Shown here: one piece after another, positions 15,415 to 24,186 of the stretch
Numbering within the stretch: the first letter of the stretch is position 1
How the letters are laid out: every line of letters starts with the position of its first letter
Assembly: GCA_905215855.1 (NCBI GenBank)
Contig: CAJMRT010000014.1
Location: 1 to 39,878 of the forward strand
DNA from: an uncultured bacterium
GTDB taxonomy: Bacteria; Bacillota; Clostridia; Oscillospirales; Acutalibacteraceae
Direction: 5' to 3'
Length of the DNA stretch: 39,878 nucleotides
The notes under the pieces: model-generated
The model's input: only the letters and a program-made list of their open reading frames with translations
Databases searched by the model: none
What the model was told of the DNA's origin: nothing
Position numbers and translations under genes: made by a program

Positions 15415-16292
15415 TGGCAAAAGTTGCAGCAAAGGCTAAGGATAGGCCTGTAAAGAAAAAACAAACCGCAGGAATGAGAATTTTAACAATCCTCTTCTCT
15501 ATTGTGTCAATATTCTATGTTGCTCCGGTTTTCATTGTACTGATGAACTCCTTTAAGAGCAATGCGGCAATCAGCCGTGCAATCTTTGAATTTCCGAATG
15601 CAGACAGTTTTCAGGGCTTTCAGAGTTATATGACAGGTATGTTCCACGGCAACTATCCGTTCTGGAAGTCGATTGTATGGAGTTTCTTCATTACAATCGG
15701 CGGCGTTGTACTTATTCTCTTCTGCACATCAATGTGTGCGTGGTACTTACAGCGTTCAAACTCAATCATCTGTAAAATTATTTACTACTTCTGCATTTTC
15801 TCAATGGTTGTACCTTTCCAGATGGTAATGTTCACCCTCTCAAAGACAGCCGACAACCTCAAACTCACAACTCCATGGGGTATTTTGATTATATATCTCG
15901 GATTTGGAGCGGGTCTTGCGGTGTTTATGTTCTCGGGATTTGTAAAATCAATTCCTGTTGAAATTGAAGAAGCTGCCGATGTTGACGGTGCAGGTCCTTT
16001 GAGAACATTCTTCGGTATTGTTCTTCCGATTATGAAGCCTACTTTTATTTCAGTTGCAATCCTTGAAACAATGTGGATTTGGAACGACTACCTTCTCCCC
16101 TATCTTATTCTTGATATGGACTACAAGACAATTCCGATTCACATTCAGTACCTTAACGGTAGTTACGGTCATACAGACACAAGTGCTATTATGGCTCTTA
16201 TCGTTCTGAGCATCGTTCCGATTATAATTTTCTACTTTGCTTGTCAGAAATACATCATCGAGGGCGTTGTTTCAGGCGCAGTAAAAGGTTAA
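15414..16292 (+). CDS. Sugar ABC transporter permease, MalG type
   Basis: 292 aa, a Lys-rich cytoplasmic N-terminus followed by six helices. EAA loop EEAADVDGAGPLRTFFGIVLP; the family motif MWIWNDYLLPYLIL follows. Partner of the preceding permease and translationally coupled to it through the TAATG overlap; AAGGAGG lies inside the upstream gene end. Last gene of the operon, followed by a 15-bp-stem terminator at 16316-16353. Confidence 0.93.
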   Translation: MAKVAAKAKDRPVKKKQTAGMRILTILFSIVSIFYVAPVFIVLMNSFKSNAAISRAIFEFPNADSFQGFQSYMTGMFHGNYPFWKSIVWSFFITIGGVVLILFCTSMCAWYLQRSNSIICKIIYYFCIFSMVVPFQMVMFTLSKTADNLKLTTPWGILIIYLGFGAGLAVFMFSGFVKSIPVEIEEAADVDGAGPLRTFFGIVLPIMKPTFISVAILETMWIWNDYLLPYLILDMDYKTIPIHIQYLNGSYGHTDTSAIMALIVLSIVPIIIFYFACQKYIIEGVVSGAVKG

Positions 16293-16315
16293 ATCTTTCT
16301 TTCATTTTATTTTCT

Positions 16316-16355
16316 AAAAACGGCTGTGTACATTATGTTACACAGCCGTTTTTTT
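16316..16355 (+). terminator. Terminator of the sugar transporter operon
   Basis: 15-bp perfect stem (16316-16330 with 16339-16353; core ACGGCTGTGTA / TACACAGCCGT) and a T-run. Confidence 0.93.
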
Positions 16356-16373
16356 CTTGTGTTTTTTTCTCTC

Positions 16374-16552
16374 GTGTAGACAGTTTGTATAATGCAAAAC
16401 AAATTATCTACACGAATTGGGTACGGCGGCTCGCCGTACGGGCGGATAATATCCGCCCCTACAGATTTTTGCAAACAACTACAATAATACGCTCGGGCAT
16501 AATATGTTTTTTATATTACAAACTATCTACACGAATTGGGTACGGCGGCTCG
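16374..16552. repeat. Composite palindromic repeat element (REP/MITE-like)
   Basis: Two 29-base identical direct copies (16405-16433 and 16524-16552; both start TATCTACACGAATTGGG and end ACGGCGGCTCG). Around the first copy are hairpins GTACGGCG-GCT-CGCCGTAC and GGGCGGAT-AATA(T)-ATCCGCCC ending CCCCTAC. CGTGTAGACAGTTTG (16374-16388) is an inverted, one-mismatch match to the end of ACAAACTATCTACACG in the second copy, giving element-like termini. Non-coding; typical of short dispersed palindromic repeats in Ruminococcus-like genomes. Confidence 0.7.
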
Positions 16553-16605
16553 TCGTGCGAGATTGTTCTTTAGCGGATTTATATTGCATATAAAAAAATG
16601 CATAC

Positions 16606-16637
16606 AAAAAATCGGGCAATCGTGATGACTGCCCGAT
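16606..16637 (-). terminator. Terminator of clpE
   Basis: ATCGGGCA (16611-16618) / TGCCCGAT (16630-16637), followed on the minus strand by TTTTTT. Confidence 0.88.
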
Positions 16638-16682
16638 ATGCGAAATTTTTATGTATTAACTTTAACCGCTATCGCAAGAGAA

Positions 16683-19022
16683 TCAGATTGACTGAAGGAC
16701 AGGCTCACCGTTTTCGGCTGTGAGGTGCATTGCAGTAACACCGCCTGCACCTGCCTCAATCATTGCGTTTGCAATTTTCTCCTCAACCTCTCTGCGAATT
16801 GTGTTTCTGAGGTCACGAGCACCGCTTGCACCGTTGCATGACTTTTCTGCAAGGAGCTGACAAACCTTTTCGTCAAATGTGAATTTGATATGCTTTTCCT
16901 CAAGAGTCGGTACATACTCAGAGAGCATAAGGTGTGCAATCTTTACAAAATCGTCCTTTTTAAGGCTGTTGAATACGATAACCTCGTCCACTCTTGCGAT
17001 AAATTCGGGACGGAGGAACTCGGAAAGTGCCTTCATAACCTTTTCTTTTGAGGCATCTTCTTCAGTCTTGCCAAAGCCTAATGCGCTGTCCTTTGATGCA
17101 GAGCCGGCATTTGATGTCATAATGATAACAGTATTTTCAAAGTTTACTGTTCTGCCGTGAGCGTCTGTAACTCTGCCCTCGTCAAGAATCTGTAGCAAAA
17201 TATTGAGGACATCTGGATGCGCCTTTTCGATTTCATCAAAGAGGAGAACCGAATAAGGTCTGCGGCGAACTTTCTCCGTTACCTGTCCTGCCTCATCGTA
17301 ACCGACATATCCGGGCGGTGAACCGATAATTTTAGAAACCGAATGTTTCTCCATAAATTCACTCATATCAAGTCTGATGAGTGTTTCGGGGGTATCGAAA
17401 AGTTCCTTGCTGAGAACCTTTACAAGCTCTGTTTTACCGACACCTGTAGGACCTACAAAGATGAACGATGCAGGTCTGCGGCGAGGTGAAATCTGAACTC
17501 TGCTTCTTCTGATTGCAGATGCAAGAGCCTTTACAGCCTCGTCCTGACCGATAATTTTCTTTTTAAGCTCATCCTCAAGGTTGGCAAGCTTTGAAAGCTC
17601 ATTTTCCTTAATTCTTGATGCGGGGATGCCTGTCCAGAGTTCAATAACCTTGGCAATATCCTCTTCCGTCACCTTTGAAACGAGAGTTTCGGGGTCGATT
17701 TCTTTAAGGTCATTATCAATTCTTGCAAGGCTTGTGTTAACCTCTGCAAGCTGTTCGTAATTCACTTCATCAGCATTTGTGAGAGCATCTTTCTTGACAA
17801 GAAGTTTCTGTCTTTCGTCCTCAAGCTTATCGTGACGCTCCATATTCTTGTTGCGGAGAGCCGCACAGGCACAGCTTTCATCAAGAAGGTCGATTGCTTT
17901 GTCGGGAAGAAAACGGTCTGTTATGTATCTTTCGGAAAGGACAACCGTCTTGCGAACGATGTCATCGTCAACAACTACACGGTGATGTGCCTCATAGTAA
18001 CCCTTAACGCCTGAGATAACATCTATTGACTGGGCAATTGTAGGCTCACCGACCTTTACAGGCTGGAATCTTCTCTCAAGAGCCGAATCCTTTTCGATAT
18101 ATTTTCTGTATTCATTGAATGTTGTAGCACCGATAACCTGAACCTCGCCTCTTGAAAGAGCCGGTTTGAGAATATTCGCGGCATTCATTGTACCCTCGTT
18201 GTCACCTGTGCCGACAAGGCTGTGAACCTCATCAATAAAGAGAATTATGTTGCCATTCTCTTTGATTTCGGAAACAAGTCCTTTGATTCTGCTTTCAAAC
18301 TGACCTCTGAACTGAGTACCAGCAACAAGTGAGGTGAGGTCAAGAAGCTGAATTTCTTTGTTTTTAAGTCTTTGCGGAACATTTCCTGCGGCAATGCGGA
18401 GAGCAAGTCCCTCTGCAATAGCGGTTTTACCTACACCGGGTTCACCGATGAGGCAAGGATTGTTCTTTGTTCTTCTTGAAAGAATCTGAATTACACGCTC
18501 AATTTCGCTGTCTCTGCCGACAATGCGGTCGATTTTGCCCTCTCTCGCCTTGCGTGTGAGGTCCTCACAATAGAGATTGATGTGCTTTCTATTTTTTTCT
18601 TTTTTCTCTTTTTTGCCCTTTTTGTTATTATCCTGATTTGTCGCATTGTTGTTCTGTCCGCCGAACATACTGTTAAAAAATGCAGGGAATGCAGGTGCAC
18701 CGTGAGAGAAGTCATCATCTTCGCTGCCGTCACCGTCTTTAGCGAAATCACCCATCTGCTCGGCAAGGTTATCCGCACCAAGCTGTTCCATAAGCTGCGA
18801 CATATCGCCGTCACCCATACTGTTCATAAGAGTGTTCATCTGATCCTGAACATTTTCAAGGTCTTCGTCAGAAATACCCATTTTACTGATAAGATCCTCA
18901 ACCGGCTTGATTCCAAGCTCTTTTGCACAGGTAAGGCAATAACCTGCTGTCGGGGAATCTTTTGAATTGTTATTTGAAACGAAAACAACCGCAGGTCGTT
19001 TTCCGCATCTTGTACAAAGCAT
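16683..19022 (-). CDS. clpE: ClpE-type AAA+ unfoldase with N-terminal zinc finger
   Basis: 779 aa. N-terminal C4 zinc-binding motif C3-x2-C6 and C29-x2-C32 replaces the Clp_N repeats of ClpC and identifies ClpE. A Gly/Asn/Lys-rich linker follows (about 100-150), then AAA module 1 with Walker A GEPGVGKTA and Walker B ILFIDEVH, a UVR-like coiled coil (KLEDERQKLLVKKDAL), and AAA module 2 with GPTGVGKTE and VLLFDEIEKAHPDVL. The hexamer unfolds misfolded proteins for ClpP. AAGGAG six bases before the ATG; TTGAAT-17-TATAAT promoter at 19079-19107. No obvious CtsR box, and clpP is not nearby. Confidence 0.93.
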   Translation of the reverse strand: MLCTRCGKRPAVVFVSNNNSKDSPTAGYCLTCAKELGIKPVEDLISKMGISDEDLENVQDQMNTLMNSMGDGDMSQLMEQLGADNLAEQMGDFAKDGDGSEDDDFSHGAPAFPAFFNSMFGGQNNNATNQDNNKKGKKEKKEKNRKHINLYCEDLTRKAREGKIDRIVGRDSEIERVIQILSRRTKNNPCLIGEPGVGKTAIAEGLALRIAAGNVPQRLKNKEIQLLDLTSLVAGTQFRGQFESRIKGLVSEIKENGNIILFIDEVHSLVGTGDNEGTMNAANILKPALSRGEVQVIGATTFNEYRKYIEKDSALERRFQPVKVGEPTIAQSIDVISGVKGYYEAHHRVVVDDDIVRKTVVLSERYITDRFLPDKAIDLLDESCACAALRNKNMERHDKLEDERQKLLVKKDALTNADEVNYEQLAEVNTSLARIDNDLKEIDPETLVSKVTEEDIAKVIELWTGIPASRIKENELSKLANLEDELKKKIIGQDEAVKALASAIRRSRVQISPRRRPASFIFVGPTGVGKTELVKVLSKELFDTPETLIRLDMSEFMEKHSVSKIIGSPPGYVGYDEAGQVTEKVRRRPYSVLLFDEIEKAHPDVLNILLQILDEGRVTDAHGRTVNFENTVIIMTSNAGSASKDSALGFGKTEEDASKEKVMKALSEFLRPEFIARVDEVIVFNSLKKDDFVKIAHLMLSEYVPTLEEKHIKFTFDEKVCQLLAEKSCNGASGARDLRNTIRREVEEKIANAMIEAGAGGVTAMHLTAENGEPVLQSI

Positions 19023-19078
19023 AGCATACTCCTTTTTAGGACACCAAATTGCACATTTGCTGTCATAGTAATATAAGA

Positions 19079-19117
19079 ATTATACAACTGTTTAACAAAT
19101 AATTCAATATTTATTTG
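19079..19117 (-). promoter_or_regulatory. clpE promoter with overlapping inverted repeat
   Basis: Minus-strand TTGAAT (19102-19107), 17-base spacer, TATAAT (19079-19084). The -35 lies between the arms of CAAATAA (19096-19102) / TTATTTG (19111-19117), which may be an operator. Confidence 0.65.
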
Positions 19118-19124
19118 TCGGAAT

Positions 19125-19742
19125 TTATTTATTTTTAATGTCAGCTGTCTTTTTAAGTGATTCGTTGTACTCTTTAATCATTTCAAAATAAATTTTGCCA
19201 TAGCGATACAGTGCATAGAGCATTGAAGCAGCAGTAATCGAAAGCAATGCAAGGTCAAGCACCATATTTTCATAAGCAAAGAATGCCTTTAAAAATACGA
19301 TAAGGCAAACCGAGAAGTAGAAAATTATTGTGCCGACTTTTCCGTACCAATTTGCAGACGGCGGAGTAAGTCTTTTCTTGATTAAATCCGCACCGCCGAG
19401 AAGCATAAGAAGATCTTTGATAAGAAGTGTTATGAGAATCGGCAAAACCATCGGCACATAAATTACCATACAGATAACAACCGCAAAAAGCGTTACTTTG
19501 TCTGCAATTGGGTCAAGGATTTTTCCGAGAGGTGTTACCTGATTGAGTTTTCTGGCAGCCATTCCGTCAAAGCAATCGGAAAGTCCCGACAAACCTATAC
19601 ATATTGCTGCATTGATGTACTCTTCCTTGAGAAAAAAGTACACAAACGGCATTATGAGGACAAATCTGATATAAGTTATAATGTTAGGTATGGTAAACAA
19701 ATCAGAGGTTTTAAAGCTCCACACATCTTTTTCTTTTTCCAT
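19125..19742 (-). CDS. pgsA: CDP-diacylglycerol-glycerol-3-phosphate 3-phosphatidyltransferase
   Basis: 205 aa integral membrane enzyme making phosphatidylglycerol-phosphate. The CDP-alcohol phosphotransferase motif is complete: D56-x2-D59-G60-x2-A63-R64-x8-G73-x3-D77-x3-D81 within SDCFDGMAARKLNQ...GKILDPIAD. About five to six helices. The ATG at 19742 is preferred because AGGAGGG is seven bases upstream; the ATG eight codons earlier lacks a site. Last gene of the long leftward operon; no strong terminator is seen before clpE, which has its own promoter. Confidence 0.92.
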   Translation of the reverse strand: MEKEKDVWSFKTSDLFTIPNIITYIRFVLIMPFVYFFLKEEYINAAICIGLSGLSDCFDGMAARKLNQVTPLGKILDPIADKVTLFAVVICMVIYVPMVLPILITLLIKDLLMLLGGADLIKKRLTPPSANWYGKVGTIIFYFSVCLIVFLKAFFAYENMVLDLALLSITAASMLYALYRYGKIYFEMIKEYNESLKKTADIKNK

Positions 19743-19766
19743 TTCTGTTCCCTCCTGTTTCTTCAT

Positions 19767-20441
19767 TCAGACTACAACGCTGAAAAATTTAAAAACAGCA
19801 CCCGAAATCATCGGGCTATTAAGCATTTCGGGGTTTGAAAACTTAAGCACACCCGAATAGATGTTTACGGCAAAAAATACAAGGATTGCCGCCTCCGCAA
19901 GACCGAATACACCGCCCAAGAACTGATTTACCTGTTTCACAACGGGTATTCTGAATACTTTTGCAAGTTTATTAACAAGCAACTTAATAAGTATAAAAAT
20001 AATGATTGAAATTACAGCACCGATTACCATTTGGAAAAATCCTGTTACAATCGGCTGAATCAGTTTTTCAACCGATGTTGAAACGGTTGCTGCCGCCTGA
20101 TTCGGAATTTGAAAGTCATTTGTATAGATACTTGCATCTGTTCCAAAAAGTGAAAGAAAAAATCCTATCATTCCCATCGCCCAGTTTGGAAGAGCAGAAA
20201 AGCTGTTGGCTATTGCCGCATTGATGCCCTGAGTGTCAATCATTTGCTGCAAATTTGTTGTTAAAGTCTGCTGAACAAATGCCGTATAGACCCACGATGC
20301 GAGAAAATTTGAAATGTGATATGCAAGAAAGCCTGTGAGAGCCACTCCTGCAATGTTGAGAATTGTAATTGCAATGCCACGCTTAAAGTCAATTATGAAC
20401 AAAAGCGCAAATATTGCAATAATTATTATATCTGCAATCAA
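19767..20441 (-). CDS. CvpA-family membrane protein
   Basis: 224 aa with four hydrophobic helices; N-terminal 'IADIIIIAIFALLFIIDFKRGI', and the C-terminal part 'VKQVNQFLGGVFGLAEAAILVFF' carries the CvpA-type G-x-x-G-L pattern. Named for colicin V production in E. coli, but in Firmicutes the role is unclear. The start is TTG with AGGAG eight bases before. The insertion between helices 2 and 3 (about 60-110) is longer than in the E. coli protein. Five bases after the DUF5711 gene and just upstream of pgsA. Confidence 0.82.
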   Translation of the reverse strand: MIADIIIIAIFALLFIIDFKRGIAITILNIAGVALTGFLAYHISNFLASWVYTAFVQQTLTTNLQQMIDTQGINAAIANSFSALPNWAMGMIGFFLSLFGTDASIYTNDFQIPNQAAATVSTSVEKLIQPIVTGFFQMVIGAVISIIIFILIKLLVNKLAKVFRIPVVKQVNQFLGGVFGLAEAAILVFFAVNIYSGVLKFSNPEMLNSPMISGAVFKFFSVVV

Positions 20442-20446
20442 ATTTA

Positions 20447-21742
20447 TTACTCCTGTTTTGAAGTTTCGGCGGTATCATTACTTGATACGCTGTCAAGGTC
20501 GATGAATCTGATTTGATTAACGCTGAGAATATATGCGGTATAATCAGATGCAAGCACAACCTTTTTTGAACCTGTTCCCGAATTTGCCGAATAGAGCAAA
20601 TCACCTTTTTGATTATAACCGTAAACAACATTACCGTCAAGAATTGCAACCGTTCCCTTATAAACCGAAATTGAATCGGCTTTGTGTTCGGTATTGATTG
20701 TGTTTTGAACTTCACCGTTGCTGTTATAGTTTATGAGTGCAACACTTCTGCCGTCACCGCTTCTTGAAAGAGCCATTGTATAAGTTGAAGTGTCTGTGTT
20801 AAAGCAATAATTTGAAAGCGTTTTTCCGTCATAATTAACGGTCTTATACTTTTTATCACCCTTGTTTACAATGTAGCTTGCCTGTGAACCGATAAGAACA
20901 GCTGTGTCAGATGTGAGATACTTGCAGTCAATAACGGAATCGCCTTTTATGGTGTATGTTGAAACAGGCTTTTCCTGTGAAAAATCAAGCACATAAACTC
21001 CTGTTACAACCGAACCCTTGTCGCTTGAAATACCTGTTGCAACGCAGCCCGAACCGTCTTTATTGATAGCAACCGATGTTATGTAATATTCCGAAAAAGA
21101 ATATTTATAGATTCTGTCGTTATTTTTGCTGTAAGCATACAGCGTTGTGAGATAACCGGTATCCTCTGTTACAAGGCAATATGTACCGTTTGACGCAATA
21201 TCTGCGGTATAGATTTTGTTGTCGGCAGTACCGGAATAGAGCTTTTCGTCAAAGCTGCTTATCTCATAGCTTGAACCGCCGATTCCGTATGTGAGAAATC
21301 TGTTTTCATTGTTTTTCATTACGGGATTTGAATGTGTAAGCTGAAGTCGTGCAACCTCTGTACCGGAGCTTGTCAGGGTTACAAAAGAAGTATCTGACGC
21401 ATACACTGCATGTCCCTGTGACACGGCAAAGTTGCCTGATGAAACCTCTGAACCGATAATATCAACAGGATAGCCGTGACCTGCGTTGCCGAGTACATCG
21501 TATGTCCACCAGTTAGAGATATTTTCCCATGTCAGCTTGTCACGGTTTGCAAAGGCAAAAACTACAAGTCCTGCCGCAAGTGCAATGCACGCACCGATGA
21601 TGATTTTCTTGACAGCCTGCGGCGACATTTCGGTTTTTTCCTGTTCGTAATCGTCAAGAGGCATATCCTCATAGCTCATTACATCTCTGTCGATTTTATG
21701 CGTCTTTCGTTTTGAATAATGTCCTTTAAACTTTTTAAACAT
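20447..21742 (-). CDS. DUF5711-family membrane-anchored beta-propeller protein
   Basis: 431 aa. A basic, disordered cytoplasmic segment (1-45), one helix (about 46-66, KIIIGACIALAAGLVVFAF), then an extracellular part of about 360 residues in repeated beta-strand blades ('YASDTSFVTLTSSGTEVARLQL', 'YSGTADNKIYTADIASNGTYCLV', 'ALSRSGDGRSVALINYNSNGEV'). The layout matches the DUF5711 family of Clostridia, whose function is unknown. AAGGAGTGA precedes the ATG, which overlaps the truA stop by eight bases, so the genes are coupled. The context with CvpA and PgsA suggests an envelope role (inference). Confidence 0.72.
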   Translation of the reverse strand: MFKKFKGHYSKRKTHKIDRDVMSYEDMPLDDYEQEKTEMSPQAVKKIIIGACIALAAGLVVFAFANRDKLTWENISNWWTYDVLGNAGHGYPVDIIGSEVSSGNFAVSQGHAVYASDTSFVTLTSSGTEVARLQLTHSNPVMKNNENRFLTYGIGGSSYEISSFDEKLYSGTADNKIYTADIASNGTYCLVTEDTGYLTTLYAYSKNNDRIYKYSFSEYYITSVAINKDGSGCVATGISSDKGSVVTGVYVLDFSQEKPVSTYTIKGDSVIDCKYLTSDTAVLIGSQASYIVNKGDKKYKTVNYDGKTLSNYCFNTDTSTYTMALSRSGDGRSVALINYNSNGEVQNTINTEHKADSISVYKGTVAILDGNVVYGYNQKGDLLYSANSGTGSKKVVLASDYTAYILSVNQIRFIDLDSVSSNDTAETSKQE

Positions 21743-22541
21743 CAGTGTTCACTCCTTTTTGTGAACTGTTGTCATTTTCATAATTCACACGATTCAGGTA
21801 CAATCCGCAAGCCTGTGCGGTCGGACCCGAATATTTTCTGTTTTTCTTTTCTATAATAGATGGGATTTCATCGGGAGCAATTTTGCCCTGCTGAATCCTG
21901 AGAAGTGTTCCCACCATAATACGAACCATATTGTACAAAAAGCCGTCAGCCTCAACCTTCATTGTAACAAGGTCGCCCTCACGGGTTACCGAAAAGGCTT
22001 TTACATTTCTGGTCATATCCCCTTTTTCACGGTTATCAAGCGTGCAAAAGGAAGTGAAATCGTGTCTGCCGACATATGCCTGTGCGGCTTTGTCGAGCAG
22101 ATTTTCGTCAATTTTGTATCTGTAATGAAGTGCGTATCCGTCAAGAAACGGATTTCGCACCTCGCTGTTCCAGATTTTGTAGATATATTCCTTACTTGTG
22201 CAGGAATAGCGGGCGTGAAAATCGGGTGCAACCTCTTTGCAGTCAAGAACCGCAATGCTTAGCGGAAGCCAACGGTTAAGCGCCGCCTTGAGCCTTTCGG
22301 GCTTTATGGGATGCTCTGTTTTAAGGCTGATGCAGTACATATTTGCGTGAACTCCGCTGTCTGTGCGACTGCATCCCTTTACATCAAAGTCATCACCAAT
22401 AATCTTAGAAAGAGCAGTTTGAAAAGCCTCCTGAACCGTCATTGCGTTCTGCTGAATCTGCCAGCCGTGGAACTCTTTTCCGTCATATGAAATTGTGAGA
22501 AGAAGATTTCTTAAACTGCCGCAGGCAGGAATATGTTGCAT
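21735..22541 (-). CDS. truA: tRNA pseudouridine(38-40) synthase
   Basis: 268 aa. TruA signatures: LLLTISYDGKEFHGWQIQQNAMTVQEAF, catalytic CSRTDSGVHA (Asp61), FHARYSCTSKEYIYKI, and DGFLYNMVRIMVGTLL. Isomerises U38-U40 in the anticodon arm of many tRNAs. The start at 22541 is preceded by GGAG seven bases upstream, giving a 31-base overlap with ecfT; the first ten residues are an extra N-terminal extension relative to typical TruA starts. The C-terminus overlaps the next gene by eight bases. Linkage to ECF genes is usual in Firmicutes. Confidence 0.96.
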   Translation of the reverse strand: MQHIPACGSLRNLLLTISYDGKEFHGWQIQQNAMTVQEAFQTALSKIIGDDFDVKGCSRTDSGVHANMYCISLKTEHPIKPERLKAALNRWLPLSIAVLDCKEVAPDFHARYSCTSKEYIYKIWNSEVRNPFLDGYALHYRYKIDENLLDKAAQAYVGRHDFTSFCTLDNREKGDMTRNVKAFSVTREGDLVTMKVEADGFLYNMVRIMVGTLLRIQQGKIAPDEIPSIIEKKNRKYSGPTAQACGLYLNRVNYENDNSSQKGVNTDV

Positions 22542-23323
22542 AAAATCACTCCGCCGATTAGAAGTGCGACCATTACAAAGGATACATAGTCACGCTTTGC
22601 CATATGAATAGTTTTCATTCGTGTTCTTCCTGTTCCGCCACGGTAGCAACGGCACTCCATAGCTGTTGCAAGCTCATAGGCTCTTCTGAATGCCGAAACA
22701 AAAAGCGGAATAAGAATAGGGATAAACGCCTTTACCCTCTGAATAATATTACCCGAGTCCATATCGGCACCTCGTGCCTTTTGAGCCTGAGTAATTTTGT
22801 CGGTTTCTTCAAGAAGTGTGGGAACAAATCTTAAAGCAAGCGACATCATCATTGCAATCTCGTGAACGGGAAAGTGTAGTTTTGCAAGCGGCTTCATCAG
22901 TCTTTCAATTGCATCCGTAAGCTCTGTCGGAGAGGTTGTGAATGTAAGACAGGAGCTTGCAAGGATAAGACAGATGATTCTTACCGAAACAAAAATTGCT
23001 CTGTTAATGCCGTTTAAGGTAATTTTGAAAATTCCCCATTGTACAAGCGGATCACCCGAACCGTAGAATACATTGAGAATTGAGGTTACTATTATAATAA
23101 ATATAATTACTTTCATGCTTTTGAAATAGAACTTTGCAGGCACTTTGCTTGCCGCAACAAAAAGTGCGGTAAAAAGCACAACAAGCGCAAGCGAAGCATA
23201 ATTAAAAGTACAGAAAATAATTACGAGAAATCCGACAAGCATAATCAGCTTTGCACGGGGATCACATTTGTGGATTACGCTGTTCGCAGGAAAATACTGA
23301 CCGAACGCAACATCTCTTACCAT
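22511..23323 (-). CDS. ecfT: ECF transporter transmembrane subunit EcfT
   Basis: 270 aa with about five to six helices; contains the two Ala-Arg-Gly-type coupling motifs that bind the ATPase pair: QKARGADM and ECRCYRGG. Shared energising module for vitamin and metal S-components encoded elsewhere. Overlaps ecfA2 by seven bases and truA by 31. Note that the second coupling motif reads C-R-C-Y rather than the commonest A-R-G/A-R-C-Y. Confidence 0.94.
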   Translation of the reverse strand: MVRDVAFGQYFPANSVIHKCDPRAKLIMLVGFLVIIFCTFNYASLALVVLFTALFVAASKVPAKFYFKSMKVIIFIIIVTSILNVFYGSGDPLVQWGIFKITLNGINRAIFVSVRIICLILASSCLTFTTSPTELTDAIERLMKPLAKLHFPVHEIAMMMSLALRFVPTLLEETDKITQAQKARGADMDSGNIIQRVKAFIPILIPLFVSAFRRAYELATAMECRCYRGGTGRTRMKTIHMAKRDYVSFVMVALLIGGVILCNIFLPAAV

Positions 23324-24186
23324 ATTTTACCCTCCTTGTCAAGCAGTGAGGAAATACAGTCCATTGCCTCATCAACAGTAAGTATCCCTTCTGGAACATT
23401 AAAACCTTTTTCACGCAGTTCAAGCATAATCTTGGTTATCTGCGGTACTCGAAGTCCTATTTTTTCAAGCTCTCGTCCCTTTGAGAAAACTTCTTTCGTC
23501 TTATCAAACATAACGAGGTTTGACTTGTTCATAACGATTATCTTATCGGCAACCCTTGCAATGTCTTCCATGCTGTGGGATACAAGGATAACGGTGTTTT
23601 TGCGTTCCTTGTGATACTGCACAATCTGGCTCAACAGCACATCTCTGCCCATAGGATCAAGACCTGCGGTTGGTTCGTCAAGAACGAGAACCTCGGGATT
23701 CATTGCTATAACGCCTGCAATTGCCGCCCTTCTCTTTTCACCGCCCGAAAGGTCGAACGGAGATTTTTCAAGAAGTTCATCTTTAAGTCCGGTAAATCTT
23801 GCGGCGTCATTTACCGCTTTTTCAAGCTCTGCACCGCTCTTGCCCATATTTGTAGGGCCGAATGCGATATCCTTGGCAACGGTTTCTTCAAAAAGCTGAT
23901 ATTCGGGATACTGAAATACCATTCCGACTTTGAAACGGATTTTTCTGATATCCTTGGGATTTGCCCAGATATCTTCACCGTCAAGAAGAACCTGTCCCGA
24001 AGTTGGTTTCATAAGTCCGTTGAGCATTTGAACAAGTGTTGACTTGCCCGAGCCCGTGTGTCCCATAATGCCGATAAACTCGCCCTTTTCAATTGAAAGG
24101 CTAACATTATTGACTGCGGTTTTCTCAAATGGAGTGCCTGTTCCGTAAACATAGCTTAAATTTTTCAGTTCAAGCACCTTGCTCAT
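23317..24186 (-). CDS. ecfA2: ECF transporter ATPase EcfA2
   Basis: 289 aa ABC ATPase: Walker A GHTGSGKST, Q-loop VFQYPEYQLFEETV, signature LSGGEKRRAAIAG, Walker B VLVLDEPTAGLDP, H-loop VSHSM. The paired Q-loop wording 'PEYQLF' and the GEKRR signature are typical of EcfA2. Forms the heterodimer with EcfA1 under EcfT. Starts within the ecfA1 stop (four-base overlap). Start ATG preceded by GGAGG inside ecfA1. Confidence 0.95.
   Translation of the reverse strand: MSKVLELKNLSYVYGTGTPFEKTAVNNVSLSIEKGEFIGIMGHTGSGKSTLVQMLNGLMKPTSGQVLLDGEDIWANPKDIRKIRFKVGMVFQYPEYQLFEETVAKDIAFGPTNMGKSGAELEKAVNDAARFTGLKDELLEKSPFDLSGGEKRRAAIAGVIAMNPEVLVLDEPTAGLDPMGRDVLLSQIVQYHKERKNTVILVSHSMEDIARVADKIIVMNKSNLVMFDKTKEVFSKGRELEKIGLRVPQITKIMLELREKGFNVPEGILTVDEAMDCISSLLDKEGKIW

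Noticed and set aside
16374..16552. CRISPR array
   Set aside because: Only two direct copies, very GC-rich nested palindromes and no cas genes; it is a dispersed repeat.
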